Positions 48,501 to 60,500 of a stretch of DNA of 64,000 nucleotides are shown one piece after another. Position 1 is the first letter of the stretch; the number at the start of each line of letters is the position of its first letter. The stretch comes from Byssochlamys sp. IMV 00236 (Eukaryota > Ascomycota > Eurotiomycetes > Eurotiales > Thermoascaceae), in NCBI GenBank assembly GCA_001931875.2, contig MSJH02000800.1, positions 1-64,000 on the forward strand, in the 5' to 3' direction. The notes below the pieces were generated by a model that saw nothing but the letters and a program-made list of their open reading frames with translations, was not told where the DNA came from and did not search any database. The position numbers and the translations under genes are program-made.

Positions 48501-51500
48501 AGCCAACGTCCGACCCCTCTCGATACGATGCTGTCCAATTGCCCTCGAGACGTGCGGGAGAGCCTCAGTTTGTTAGACCGGGACCTATTCCCCTCCAGCA
48601 ACCGCAGCCTATAACTCCGGTATCTCAGTCCGTCTACTCGACGCGAGCTGAACCCTCACCTTCTTACGCAGCCCCGTCTGGGCCGCCAGTATTTGCTGAT
48701 GCTGCCCCATATGATATGACCGGAGTGACTCCCACAGCCAGTAGTATCGCTCGTCGTACTAGTGGAACTCACCGAAGAAGCGACTCTACTCCTGTTTTTC
48801 CTACGGAGCCGCTAGAAGAGAGTCTACCGTCTGTCCGAAGACGCCGCGCAACCAGCAAGGACCAGGCATCAGTCCAATTTGAACTTACAAAGGAGCAAGC
48901 TGACAAGGAGCGTCGTGCTGATCGACTGGAGAGGCAGAAACGCGGGAGCGAATCGCAAGAGAGCGTCCGCTGGGCTCAAGAGGAAGAAGAGCGTAAAAAG
49001 GACACCGAGCGCCGTGAAAGACATCGCCGCGAGAAGGAGAAAGAGAACGCGCGACGAGACGATGAATATGATACACGCTCTTCCGCCTCTCGCGCGGACT
49101 CCGAACCCTCGAAGAAGCGAGAAGACTCTGCCCCCTGGGTCAGTGCCGCCGAAGGTGCCGCGATAGGAGTGGTTGGCGCGGCCATTGCAGACAAATTTTC
49201 GGAGTCGCAAAGGAGACAGAAGCGGCATGAAGAGCTTAGAGAGAAACGTCGTGCAGAGAGGCGTCGCAACTCCGAGACAGAAGATGCCCCATCCAGGATT
49301 TCGTCAATCCAGACAGTGCAACGCGGCAGCGAAGAAGATACAAAATGTGAGAATCAAGGAGCTTCTGCCGCTCCTGTTCACGTGGGTAGGGCCCACGTGA
49401 ATTATGGACAATTCTTTGCACCAAGCGAATTGCGGCACGGCTTTGATGCCCGGTCATCTCGGGTAGATGAGCGCGCTGACGTGAAAACCATATCTGAGAT
49501 GGGACAGCCTTCGGAAGGCCAAGCACCAGACATAAATGCGCCATGGTCTATTCCGCGACTTAATGTCATCGAGCCTACCCCTCCACAGAGCTTGAACGGC
49601 TCCGTCAGAGACACGACTTCTCCGGTTGTACTTCCCGCTACCGTTAAGGAAGAAGAGGAGAGCTCCGAGGATCGCGAGCGAGAGAGACCTGGAGCTGGCT
49701 CCAGGGTATCCTGGGGAGAGCACCGAACACACGAATTTGAGGTCCAGACGCCTTTATCTGAGAGAAGTAGTGGTTATGTGCAGCAAGAATTCAGAGACCA
49801 AGAGCCAAGAAGCTCTAACGAGTCCGTTGTTACATCTTTGAAAGACGAGTCTCCCGAAGAGGCCAAGTCTGCCAGTAAAGAAGAATCCCACCAAGAGAAC
49901 GATTCTGGAAAGGGAGTGTCTGGAGCTTTTGAAGATGATATCGAGTTCGCGGCTACACTTGCAGCAGGCGCAGCCGCAGCAGGGTTTGACCCTTCTGTTG
50001 TAACTGACAACCCAACATATCACAGAAGGTCCTCACCTCCGGGCTCTGAGCCGAAGGGAGTATATATGTCACCTTGGGTTGAGACTGTATCGGATCTGCA
50101 GCGCCCTATACCGCCGGTACAGGGGTTTGTTGAAGGCGAAGTTGAGACTCCTACGGATGATGACAAGCCTGTTGCGCACATCAGCGATGGAAAGGAGTTC
50201 TCAGAAGAGCCAGCGCAGCTTTACGAGGACGACGATAAGGACGTCTCGTCTAAAGCTGCGGCAGAGCGCTCGCTTGCTCAAGAAGTCATTGAGAAGCTTA
50301 ACAGAAAGCGAGATTCGTGGACCGATGAATCTAGACGAGTTGCGGATTCGTCTCCCGAGAGACCTACTGACGAGTCTAATTATGTCTCCGTCGACGAAGG
50401 TCCCCCTACTCCAAAAGCCTCGGAACAGCAGCCGAAGTGGGACAGCGATTCAATTAGGGGAGAATCACGATCTGTCGCCTCTGCCCCTGTTGGGGATTCT
50501 AGGAGGCCAGGGAAGTCGCGACGCAGTGTTGATGACTTTGACGCGAAAAGTGAGACGGCTTCATTAGATGACAATGATAAAAAGAAGAGACGGAAAAGGC
50601 GTTCCAAGCGCGATAGCGAGATCTTTGAGGATGAGGGACGTGATGAATCTTCCATCCGCCGGCGTAAGTCCCACCGCGATAGCGGGGTCTTCGACGATGC
50701 CGGGTCCGTAGCATCTTCACCCGCCAAGCTCGACGAGACAAGGCAAAAGAGAAAGAGCAAAGACAAGGAAAGCGAGAAGGAAAAAAAGAGTGGTGGGCTT
50801 TTCAGTAGCATATTCGGCTCAAAGGCATCGTCGGTGGGAGTGAAGTCGAGTTCTGGCGATAAGGACAAGCGTTCCTCGCGAGACGTTCAGTCCGAGGTTG
50901 CTGTTGACGAATACCATCATAAGAAGCGCTCTTCCAAGCACCGCAGTTCTAGCGGAGACCATGCGTTCGGCATGCTCAACGGCGCTTCCCACTCGTTAAC
51001 CGACCTTTCGCAACTTGGGCGAGACGTCGACCGAGATAACGACTCCCAGAGCCGAGACCCCGATGAATCCCCCAGATCCTATAGACAACGGAAAGAAGAG
51101 AGACGGCGGCAAAGATATGAGGATATTGTGGACTCGGGTAGAAAGTTGTCTGACAAGGTATAGTTTATAGTGAATTCTTTGATGTTGTCCGCTTGTACAT
51201 CAGATTTCCAGTATTCGCATTGAGAATGCTATTCCCGTATGTATGCTGAGATCGTTTCTTTCTCGTGCAGGACCGCAAGAAAACAGAAGATGCCGATGAA
51301 CAGCAGGCTTTTTTAGCAGAGCGCCCCGAAATGCCGGTGACAGCAGGTGATGATAACGGTGCTTCGGGGCTTGATTCCTTTGTGGATATATCAAGAGGAT
51401 CGGGTGAGGAAAGATTCCCAAAACAGCTCAGAAGTAGCTCAGAATCTCCTGTGTCTGGAGATAAGGAGGTCGATATGTCTTTGGTCAGATCGCGAAGTAG

Positions 51501-54500
51501 AACAGTATCGGCTTCCCCGAGCAGACAAAGACGTCTATCTGCTGCACGGCCCACGGATCTGGCATCCTCTCCCACAGCTGTCCCATTGCACTTTCGCAAA
51601 CCTCCAACATCACCCGGTGTCCACCGCTCACCGTCAATGAGCTCGCCCGTCGTCCAATCTCCTAGCTCCCCTTCTCAGCAACGCTTCGGTCATCGCAGTC
51701 GAAACTCGACGGAATTCAAGAACGCACGAGAGTTCCGCCCCCTGTGGCTAGTTGAGCGACACAGCTCTGGCAAGTTTGACCAGCAATTAGACGAGCCCTT
51801 GCCTTCTCTTCCATCCAGCAAGACCTCATCCAGGAGCACATCCGTGGAGGATTTCAAGTCTCGTCGTTCCGAAGACGTCATCCCAACCTGGCAGACCCAG
51901 GATGTAACTCAGATGATGTTCGACCAGAGGCAACGACCAGTGGGATTAAAGGTCTCAACAACTGATCCATTTGAACATACGGATCATGATATCCTGGGTT
52001 CCCAACAAGTCACACCGACAGCCGAGACGTTCAGCGAAAGCCTTCCTGTTGAGAAGAAACACAAACCAAAGTACGAGTTCCACTCGCCGTCGGAGCTCTT
52101 GCAGGATCCTTGCGCATTCATACCCTTGCCACCCTCACCAACGCTATCCTCCCTGCCCTCTGCAGAGGGCTCTGCCGTCGGAACGAAGGACCACGAGAAT
52201 CAGGGAGAAATCGAACATGAGCAATTACCGTCCCTTCGAGAGTCAAGACCTTCCTGCCCCACCGCTGAGCGGAGTTCAAACCCGACTCAAGAAACACGAT
52301 CCATATCTGAGCCTGCGCCGCAATCCAACGCGGCCTTGTCGTCGCTAAAGGAGGCGGGATTGGGGGTGGGATTCGGTGCGATTGTAGATGCAGCTATTAC
52401 TGCCGCTGTCAGCTCCTCAGACAAGCTAAAAGCCAAGCCAACAGCACTTGAAAACGACGAAGTACCTGAGATAAGAGTCAGTTTGCCAACAACAGATGAG
52501 GTCGACCAAACATCCACTTCTTTGACTTCCGAACATGATGTCGCTGTCCCTGTTGACAGCTCCGAAGCCGCTGTCCCAGGCCCAGATGCGCAAATACCTC
52601 TTTCGTCGACGAGACAGCCTGGAAGCCGTAGCGCATCACCATTTAGGAAAATCGGTGGCTTCGGGGATGTCGTTGATGCAGCTGTGTTCGCGGCTGTCAA
52701 ATCCGCAGAGACGAAACCTACAGACGAGGAGCCCTCAACCTGGAACAAAGTCGAACCGGATCAGACCGCAATTGTCTCCGAAAAAGAGGCGCTTCCAGAA
52801 AGGACAGATCTTGCTTCCGTTGTTGACGCAGCAGTACTCGCCGCGACTGGCGGAGATCGGAATATCAAGTCGCCTGGACAAGATGAGCAGCTCGGAAACA
52901 ATGGGACAGGGCCTGACAACGCCGAGACCCTTGCAGCTGAAGGAGTCTCCAAAGAAATAAAAGACGCCAGCACCGCAACTTCGGTGATGGATAACGAACA
53001 GCGCGTTGAAACCGTCAATGAGGTTGAAACCGCCAATGAGGCAAGTAAAGATGTTGATAAGCTTGCGGCTGAACCGTCTCAAGAACATCGAGAAGCTCCG
53101 GAAGCTGCCCTGGCGCCCATGTCCAAGAAACAGAAAAAGAAGGCAAAAAAGGCAAAGAAGAGCGAAAGCGTGGATTTGACGTCTCAGGAACCAGTATCCA
53201 CTCCTGAAATAACCACACCTTCCACTTCAGCGCCAAATCTGGACAGCGCTGCAGACTTACTGGAGGTCAAAGAGGTGTCTTCTGAGGCTGATAATATGTC
53301 TGCACCTGCGGATCCTCACGTTGAACCTGACACACCCACTCGGGTGATCGGCGAACTGCAAAAGCAGACGGAAGAGCCGTCTACTCCCATATTATCTAAG
53401 AAGGCCAAGAAAGACAAGAAGAAGAAAAAGAATAAGGGCTCTGTATCAGAAGGCCAGCATGAAGATGCTAGTAACGCTGAAGTCACTCAAATCGCCAACG
53501 AAGGTCAACCAGCGGATGTGACGGAGGCCGCCCTTGAAACAACCAAGGCCCAGGAAGAGGCACCGAAGCCGTATGATGAACAAGAGAAGCAGATAGAGGA
53601 AGCTCCTGTAGAAGCGGCTAATACTGAAGAAGTTGTGGGCGGAACTCTCTCGGGGTCTGCGGCTGTTCTGGCAGAAGCGGTGGAGGCTCAGAAGACCGAA
53701 CCTGCCGCTCCAGAAACGGCGGTCGAAAATGCTCCCACCGAAGTCACGCCGGACAGCGAATGGGCAGAGCCTTCTAGTAAGAAGAGCAAGAAAAAGAAGC
53801 GCAAGAGCAAGGTCGAGAATTCCGTAGAGACCGGTGCTGAGACCAGCGAGAATCTGGACGTTGAGAATCGCACCGATGTAACTGCCATTGCTGAGCCAGA
53901 AGGCGTAATCGAGCAGCCTCAGGAGCAGCCTCAGGAGCAGCCTCAGGAGCAGCCTCAGGAGCAGGCGCAGGAACAACCTCAAGAGCAGCCTCAAGAACTG
54001 GCGCAGGAGCAGCCTCAAGAACAGGCGCAGGAACAGCCTCAAGAACAGCCTCAAGAACAGCCTCAAGAACAGCCTCAAGAACAGCCTCAAGAACAGCCTC
54101 AAGAACAGCCTCAAGAACAGCCTCAAGAACAGCCTCAAGAACAGCCCGAGGAGATACAAGCCCCAGAGACATCATCACGCGAAATTGCGACAGAAGAAGC
54201 CACTATTGGGAATGCAGTCGATAATGCCCAGGTTGAACCTGCTCCCAGTCGCAAGAAGAGCAAGAAAGAGAAACGGAAGAGCAAGCAGGCGGAGAAATTG
54301 GCAACTGAATCTTCCGTCATTGTCGATCAGCAAGATGCACCTGCTTTTGACAATACAGAAGCAATCTCCGTTCCTGCTGTGGGCGCAGAAAAGGCAGGCC
54401 GAAATGCGAACACCGAGGAACTCCCTGCTCAAGAACTTGTTTCTGCTCTAGAAAAGGAACAAGACGCTCCTGAAAGCATTGCTGAATTCACTGAAGCCCC

Positions 54501-57500
54501 GGAAGCCTTTGAAGCTTCAGAACCTGCCATTGAAGATAAACGCGTCGATTTATCCATGGCTGTTCCAGCTCAAGATGCTGCGGCCCAGCCATCGGAAGCG
54601 AATACAGAACAGCTGCGGGATGAGCAGCAGAAAAAGAGCAAAAAGAAAGGAAAGAAGAATCGCAAGAGCGTAAATATTTCTGAGCCAGAGCAGGAGCCCA
54701 AACAATCAGATGTTGTTGTTGATGCTGCCCAAGCACAGACACCGCAGCCTAGCGGTGAAGCTGCAGAGATTATTAACGACGATGTGGATCAAGCCGCCCC
54801 CGCAGCCACCGCGGAAGTCGGGGCGCTTGAATTGCTCGGAGCAGAAACGGTTCATCGCCAGATCTCCAGTGTGGAGAACGATGAAACCAATGATCGCGAA
54901 CCACATGTGTCGCCGCAGATTAAGCCGGATTCTGAGCCTCAGGATGACTCTTTCGGGGCAACGACGTCTACAGGTCAAAACAACGAGACGGATAAGAACG
55001 CAGAGGACCCGCAGTCTGCTGGTCAAGATGAAACCGGAAACGCCCCTGCTGCTGTCACTGTCGCTGAGGCGGATACCACTGCCGTCCCCGTTGGAGAAGA
55101 TACCCCTTCGGGCCCAGTTCCACCAGCGATAGAGGAAACAAAGCCAATTGAGGAAGAGGCTGTCAAGGAACCTGTCGTGGAACCTACTAAGGAAGCGCTG
55201 CCGCAGGAGGAAGTCCCAATGACGCCAGCTCAGAAACGGAAGGCGAAGAAGGACAAGAAGAAGCGCCAATCTCTAAAGGAAGAGGATACTCCTGCTCTCG
55301 AAACCACCGAGCAACCTGTCAGCGAGCCTGCCACTCCAGCTGCTGAGGAGACACCGGTGGTACCTGATTCCCCGGTGGGAGAGAAACCGGAGGAGGAGGG
55401 AGATGTCACTCAAGAAGAACAGCCAGTAACTGAACAGGAAGAGCCTAAAGATGGAAATGGGGAAGGCGTGGACGAGTTCCAGTCGGCGAAGTCAAAAAAG
55501 AAAGCGAAGAAAGATAAGAAGAGACGTCAGTCTCTCGCCCTGAGTGACGACCCTTCAACGCCAACCACAACGGAGGATCTCGCAGAAGCCGTCCAAGCCG
55601 CAGCAGAGGTATCAACCGCTGAAGGACCAACCACTGAAGGACCAACCACTGAAGGACCAACCACTGAAGGACCAACCACTGAAGGATCAGCCACTGCCGT
55701 TGAACAGCCCGACCAGTCAGAGGAGACTGCGCAAGAGCCACCCGCTGTGGAACTGGTACCTGCAGCACAGGAAGAGCAGCCAGTTCCAGAACAAGCAGTG
55801 CCTGAGGCCGAGGCAGTCGAAGACACTCCCAAAGCACCCGTAGAGGAGTTCTCGTCCCCTAAGTCTAAGAAGAAAACTAAGAAGGATAAGAAGAAGCGCC
55901 AGTCGCTTGCTATTGCGGAAGAGGCTCCAGCCACTGCAGACGCCACAGAGGCTGCCCCTCCAGCTGATGAAATAACTCCAGCTGTCGAATCTCCTTCTGC
56001 TCCGCTCGTGGAGACCGAAGGCATAGAACAACCCAGCCTGGAAACAGCTGTCGCTGAGGTCCCTGTTTCTGAAGAGGTCCCAAAAGAACAGACCGAGGGA
56101 GTGACGATAGCAGAACCCAAGGAGGAAGCGCAAACATCAGAGCCATATGAAGAGAATGCACTGGCTCAGCAAGATAAGCCTGTCCCTGGAGCTGCGCATG
56201 AGGAACATCAGCAGTCTACCACTGAGGAGCCAGCCTCCCCCGCAGTCGACGAATTCCAACCTTCTAAATCCAAGAAGAAGGGGAAGAAAGGCAAAAAGAA
56301 CCGAGCCTCAATAGGCCAGGCGGAGGAAGTCCAAGACGAGGCCGAAAAGCAACCCACAGAAGTGGGTACTGTTGGACAGACCAAGAAAGAACAGCCACCT
56401 ACTGAATCGTCTTTGGAACAAGCAACTGGAACTATAAATATCCCACCTGATGCTTCTGAAGAGAAGTCTATCGAAGAGTCGCGGGATGAACGCTCCGAGG
56501 AGCCTACAGCAATCAGCAGTGAAGACGTTGGCTCCGCAAATGCCGACAACGAGGCGACAGTAGTTGCTGAAGCAGTGCATGCAGTTCCAGATAACAATAT
56601 CCAGGAGACGGAAGCTGCTGAATCAGAGATCAGAAAGGATGAGCAGACCAATGACAAACCTTCATTCCCTGATGTTACCCTGGAATCGACAGCTGAGTCG
56701 GCTACGGACCCTACTGTTGAGCCTACTGCTGATGTGGCCACCGAGTATGCAGTAGACGCTGGGACTGAACCTACGACCGAATCGAAAGACCAGTCAGCTT
56801 TGGAAGCGGAACCGGACTTGGAATTCACATCTCTGACGTCCAAAAAGAAGTCGAAAAAAGACAAGAAGAAGAGACAGCCTGCTGACTGGATTGAAGAGAT
56901 TCCAACGGCTACGCCTAACGAGGTCAGTAGGGTAGAGGGTGAGGACAAGGACGAAAAACCTGATACAAGCATCACTCAGACTGAGGAGACCACGCCGTCC
57001 ACTAAGGCACCAGACGAAGACGGAGATGGATTCATGTCTGCCAAAGGAAAACGGAAGGCAAAGAAAGACAAGAAGAAACGACAATCTGTAACCTGGGAAG
57101 ACGAGGACCTTGCCGCCCCAACCGAGCCCACTACTGCAGCTGAAGATAAGCCTGTCGAAGAAGTCGAGATTTCTCGCGAGGCACAAAGGGCAACAGAGAG
57201 AGATATCAGCCAAGATGCGCCCGTCATAACGACCTCTGCCGATAAGAATGCCTCCGCAGAGGAGCCCAAGGCGGTCGAGACCTTACTCCCGCCACAGGAG
57301 ACGCCTGCGGAATACGATGGTAAAGAAAATCAGTCCTCCGAAGAAAAGAAAACCGGCGATGTGGAAAAAGAACCCCATTGGACTGATGAGATGGCGTCGT
57401 CGCAGGCCGAACAGCAGAAAGAAATGCCTCCCGTACTCCCTCACCAGCCGCCGTCCGAGTCTATTGAGCCCGAAATGCCCACCCCCAACACACCCGTTAC

Positions 57501-60500
57501 AGAGCCAGATCATACGGAAACCGCCAGGCAGGGAATAGAGTTCGGTGAGAAGGAACGCGAGGAACCGAAACAAGGTGAACAAGGATCCATACCTGGTGAA
57601 GATGAAGGGACATATTCGGTGACCTCCACAAAAAAAAGTAAAAAAGAAAAGAAGAAGAAGAAGCGGGAATCTGCCTCCCTACCGGATGAACCTTCAACTG
57701 CTGCGGATGCGTCGTTTGATGCAGAGAATGTAGAGCAGTCTGCACTGGAAGTGATCTATACAGGAGACGTGGAGCCATCAGAAACCGTTCCTGAAGATCA
57801 GCCTGCCACCGGGGTAGATGATACCGGAATTCTGGAGCCTTCGAACCCGGAGCAGCCACCGACCGCTGCTGCTGAGGACCTTTGGCCGTCACCAACGTCA
57901 CAGAAGAAAAAGGGAAAAAAGGACAAGAGAAGCAAGAAAAAGCAGGAGACAGTTGAACTGCAGGATGACAATGTCGATTCTCGAGCGGAGACAGCAGAGC
58001 AAATACCAGCAGAGGCCCCCGAGGCCCCTTTTACTCCCGAAGATGTGACTGCGACAGACAAGGAAGCAGGAGTAGCCGCAGAAGAAATACCTGCGGAGCC
58101 TTCAAAGGAAGCTGAACTTGAGCAGGCTGTGCCGGCAGACAAAGAGGAACCGCCACCAGAATCGCAACAACTAGAGCCAACGGGGACCGAGGTGATTGCC
58201 GAAAACGAAAAGGAAATTCCATCACCTGCTCAAGTTGCAGAATTCGAATCCAAGCAGAATGACATGGTCGAGGTCGAAGATCAGGCAGCTTCAGTACCGG
58301 CAGAGGGCGCGATCGACTCTGCGGAACAACCAGCTGGATCACATTCGGCAGAACCTGTATCCGACGATGTCAAGGAAACGATGGAAGCACAACCTGAAGA
58401 GACGTGGGCTATTCCGTCAAAGAAAAAGAAGAAAGACAAGAAGAAAAGGGCCTCCTTGAGGGACGAGCCTACCGCCGCTGCACCTGAGACTGAGGAGCAA
58501 CCTTCTTTGACTGATGCTGCCACGCCTACCACAATTGAACCTGGTCACGACTCTACTGTGGAAAATGTTGAGGGCCAACAAGCCACCGAAAAGATGCCAG
58601 AAGAGCCAGGTGAAGACTTCTGGGCCGTGTCTACCAAGAAAGGGAAGAAGAAGGGTAAGAGGGGCAAGTCCAGCAAAGATATGTCGACCACTCTGCCACT
58701 GGAAACTGCAGAGCCAAAGGAGGAATTAGTACACCCGGTTGATGAAGGTCTCGCCACACCTCTTGATAATGTACAAGCTGGCGAAGACCTTGCCGGCCCT
58801 CCTGCCGCCGAGGAAGGAATCAGTGTCCTACCCGATGATATCTCTATAGCACCAGAACCAGTCCAACCTTCGATTTCCCTTGACCCATTCGATGTCCCGT
58901 CGGACGCGGAGAACGCTGCTGAGAACTCAACGGCCAATGGTGCCAATGATGCCAACGAACTGGCTGATTTGGGTCTCGATCCGCCGGCAGATGAGGCACT
59001 TCGCAAAGCGCAGGAAGAGTCCGAAGATAGACTACGTCGACGAGCTCTGGAGCAGGACTCAGATCTCACACTTGCAGAGGATCTGTTTGGTGATCGTCCA
59101 AAGGAGATAGCCCCTGAAAGTCCGTCAACGAAGAAGTCCAAGGGAAAAAAGAAGTCGTTGCAGAGAGCTATCCCTGACGAAAACGAGGATACACCAGAGC
59201 CTGCTACAGATACAATGGGACTGGCAGCTGAAGAACAGGAGTCAGAGGGAGGATTACAAGAAGAGCCTTCAGCCCTAGAGAAGTCTCGATATGATGAAAT
59301 GCTACTGAACCGCAGTTCGTCGAAGAAGAAGAACAAAAAGAAGCGCAAGGACACCATCAGTTTGGAAACCGAAGAGCTAAAGAGCAAGGATACTGTAAAA
59401 GAGGTCCAAAGCGAGGCGGAAACTGAGAAGTCGACTCTTGTTCAGAAGCAAGATACCGCGCCGACAGGTGAGCTAGACCCTTATTCAAACGATGATTCCT
59501 GGCCTCCAATTGAATGGGACGAAGACACCATGGATGCCGTCAACCAGAATCTGGAGGAACAGGCTGAAACCGAAGAACCTCCGGAGGAATTTCCCATTGT
59601 ATTTGTTGACCATGGTCCAGGCGTCATCGGTGATTTTGCAGATACCCCACGGATCGAGGAACTACGCGAAGAAACTAAGCAGCTGGAGGAGCCCTCCGGC
59701 GAGGATATCTGGGCTGCACCCTTGAGCAAGAAGGATAAGAAGAAGAACAAGAAGAAGAAGGAGGCCCAGGAGAAGGCTGTAGCTGGTGAATATCAGGATG
59801 AGGAGCTTGCAGCTCCGGAACAGCCGCTTCCTACGCCAGAACCTGCAGTCGTTGAACCGCGTATCTCTGAAGCGCCAGCCCCCGTAGTAGCCGGTGAAGC
59901 TGAGGATCCAGACGAGTCCTGGTCCACGACTCTGAAGAAAGGAAAGAAGGGAAAGAAGAGTGAACGACGGAGCCAATATCCGCCGGAGGAGCAGCCTGCC
60001 GACGTGGAGGAGAAGGCCTCGGAGAAGGTAAAGGATGAAGCAGACGAGAACAGAAAAGATGAGGAGAAGCAAACCGAGGAGAAGACAGAAGTGAAGGACA
60101 CGGAAGAGAAGACGGCTGATGAAGTGGAAACCAAAGAGAGTTCCCCGAACATGGAAGAGGTCGCGTCAGTGCCAGCCCCAGAGCCTACGCCCATTATTTC
60201 CATCGACGAAAAGCCACGGGAAATATCTTTACCCCCGAAGACGAGCAAAATTGCCAGTATCTTCCCAAATCTAGAACGGGCGTCCTTCAAACGGCCGGTG
60301 CCACGCCCGTCATCAGAAAAACTTACCGAATCCAAGGAGTGGTGGAAGCACCCAAAAGAGGTGGCTGAGGACGAGACCATTGGTACAGATGCGAGTCGCG
60401 CCAGCGCGATCCAGGTCTCTGAAGCACCTCTCGCGGAAGATGCACAGTCCCTCCGGGACAGCGGCCATGCGGCCACAGAGCAGCGGACGGGGAATTCGGC

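Larger units (their letters stand above)
53119..59965 (+). repeat. Array of ~19 degenerate lysine-rich protein modules in Leashin
   Basis: Basic modules such as KSKKKAKKDKKRRQSLA, KSKKKTKKDKKKRQSLA and KGKRKAKKDKKKRQSV recur about every 126 residues, separated by acidic, Glu/Pro/Ala-rich linkers. Many are preceded by an aromatic residue and Ser (F-S, W-S, WA-P). Copies differ at the DNA level, so this is an old protein-level repeat and not a recent tandem duplication. Confidence 0.85.

Noticed and set aside
53446..54159. Long minus-strand open frame of repeating Leu-Arg-Leu-Phe opposite the PQEQ array
   Set aside because: It is the mirror of a 12-bp repeat in the plus-strand Leashin exon; it has no independent start, splice or motif support.
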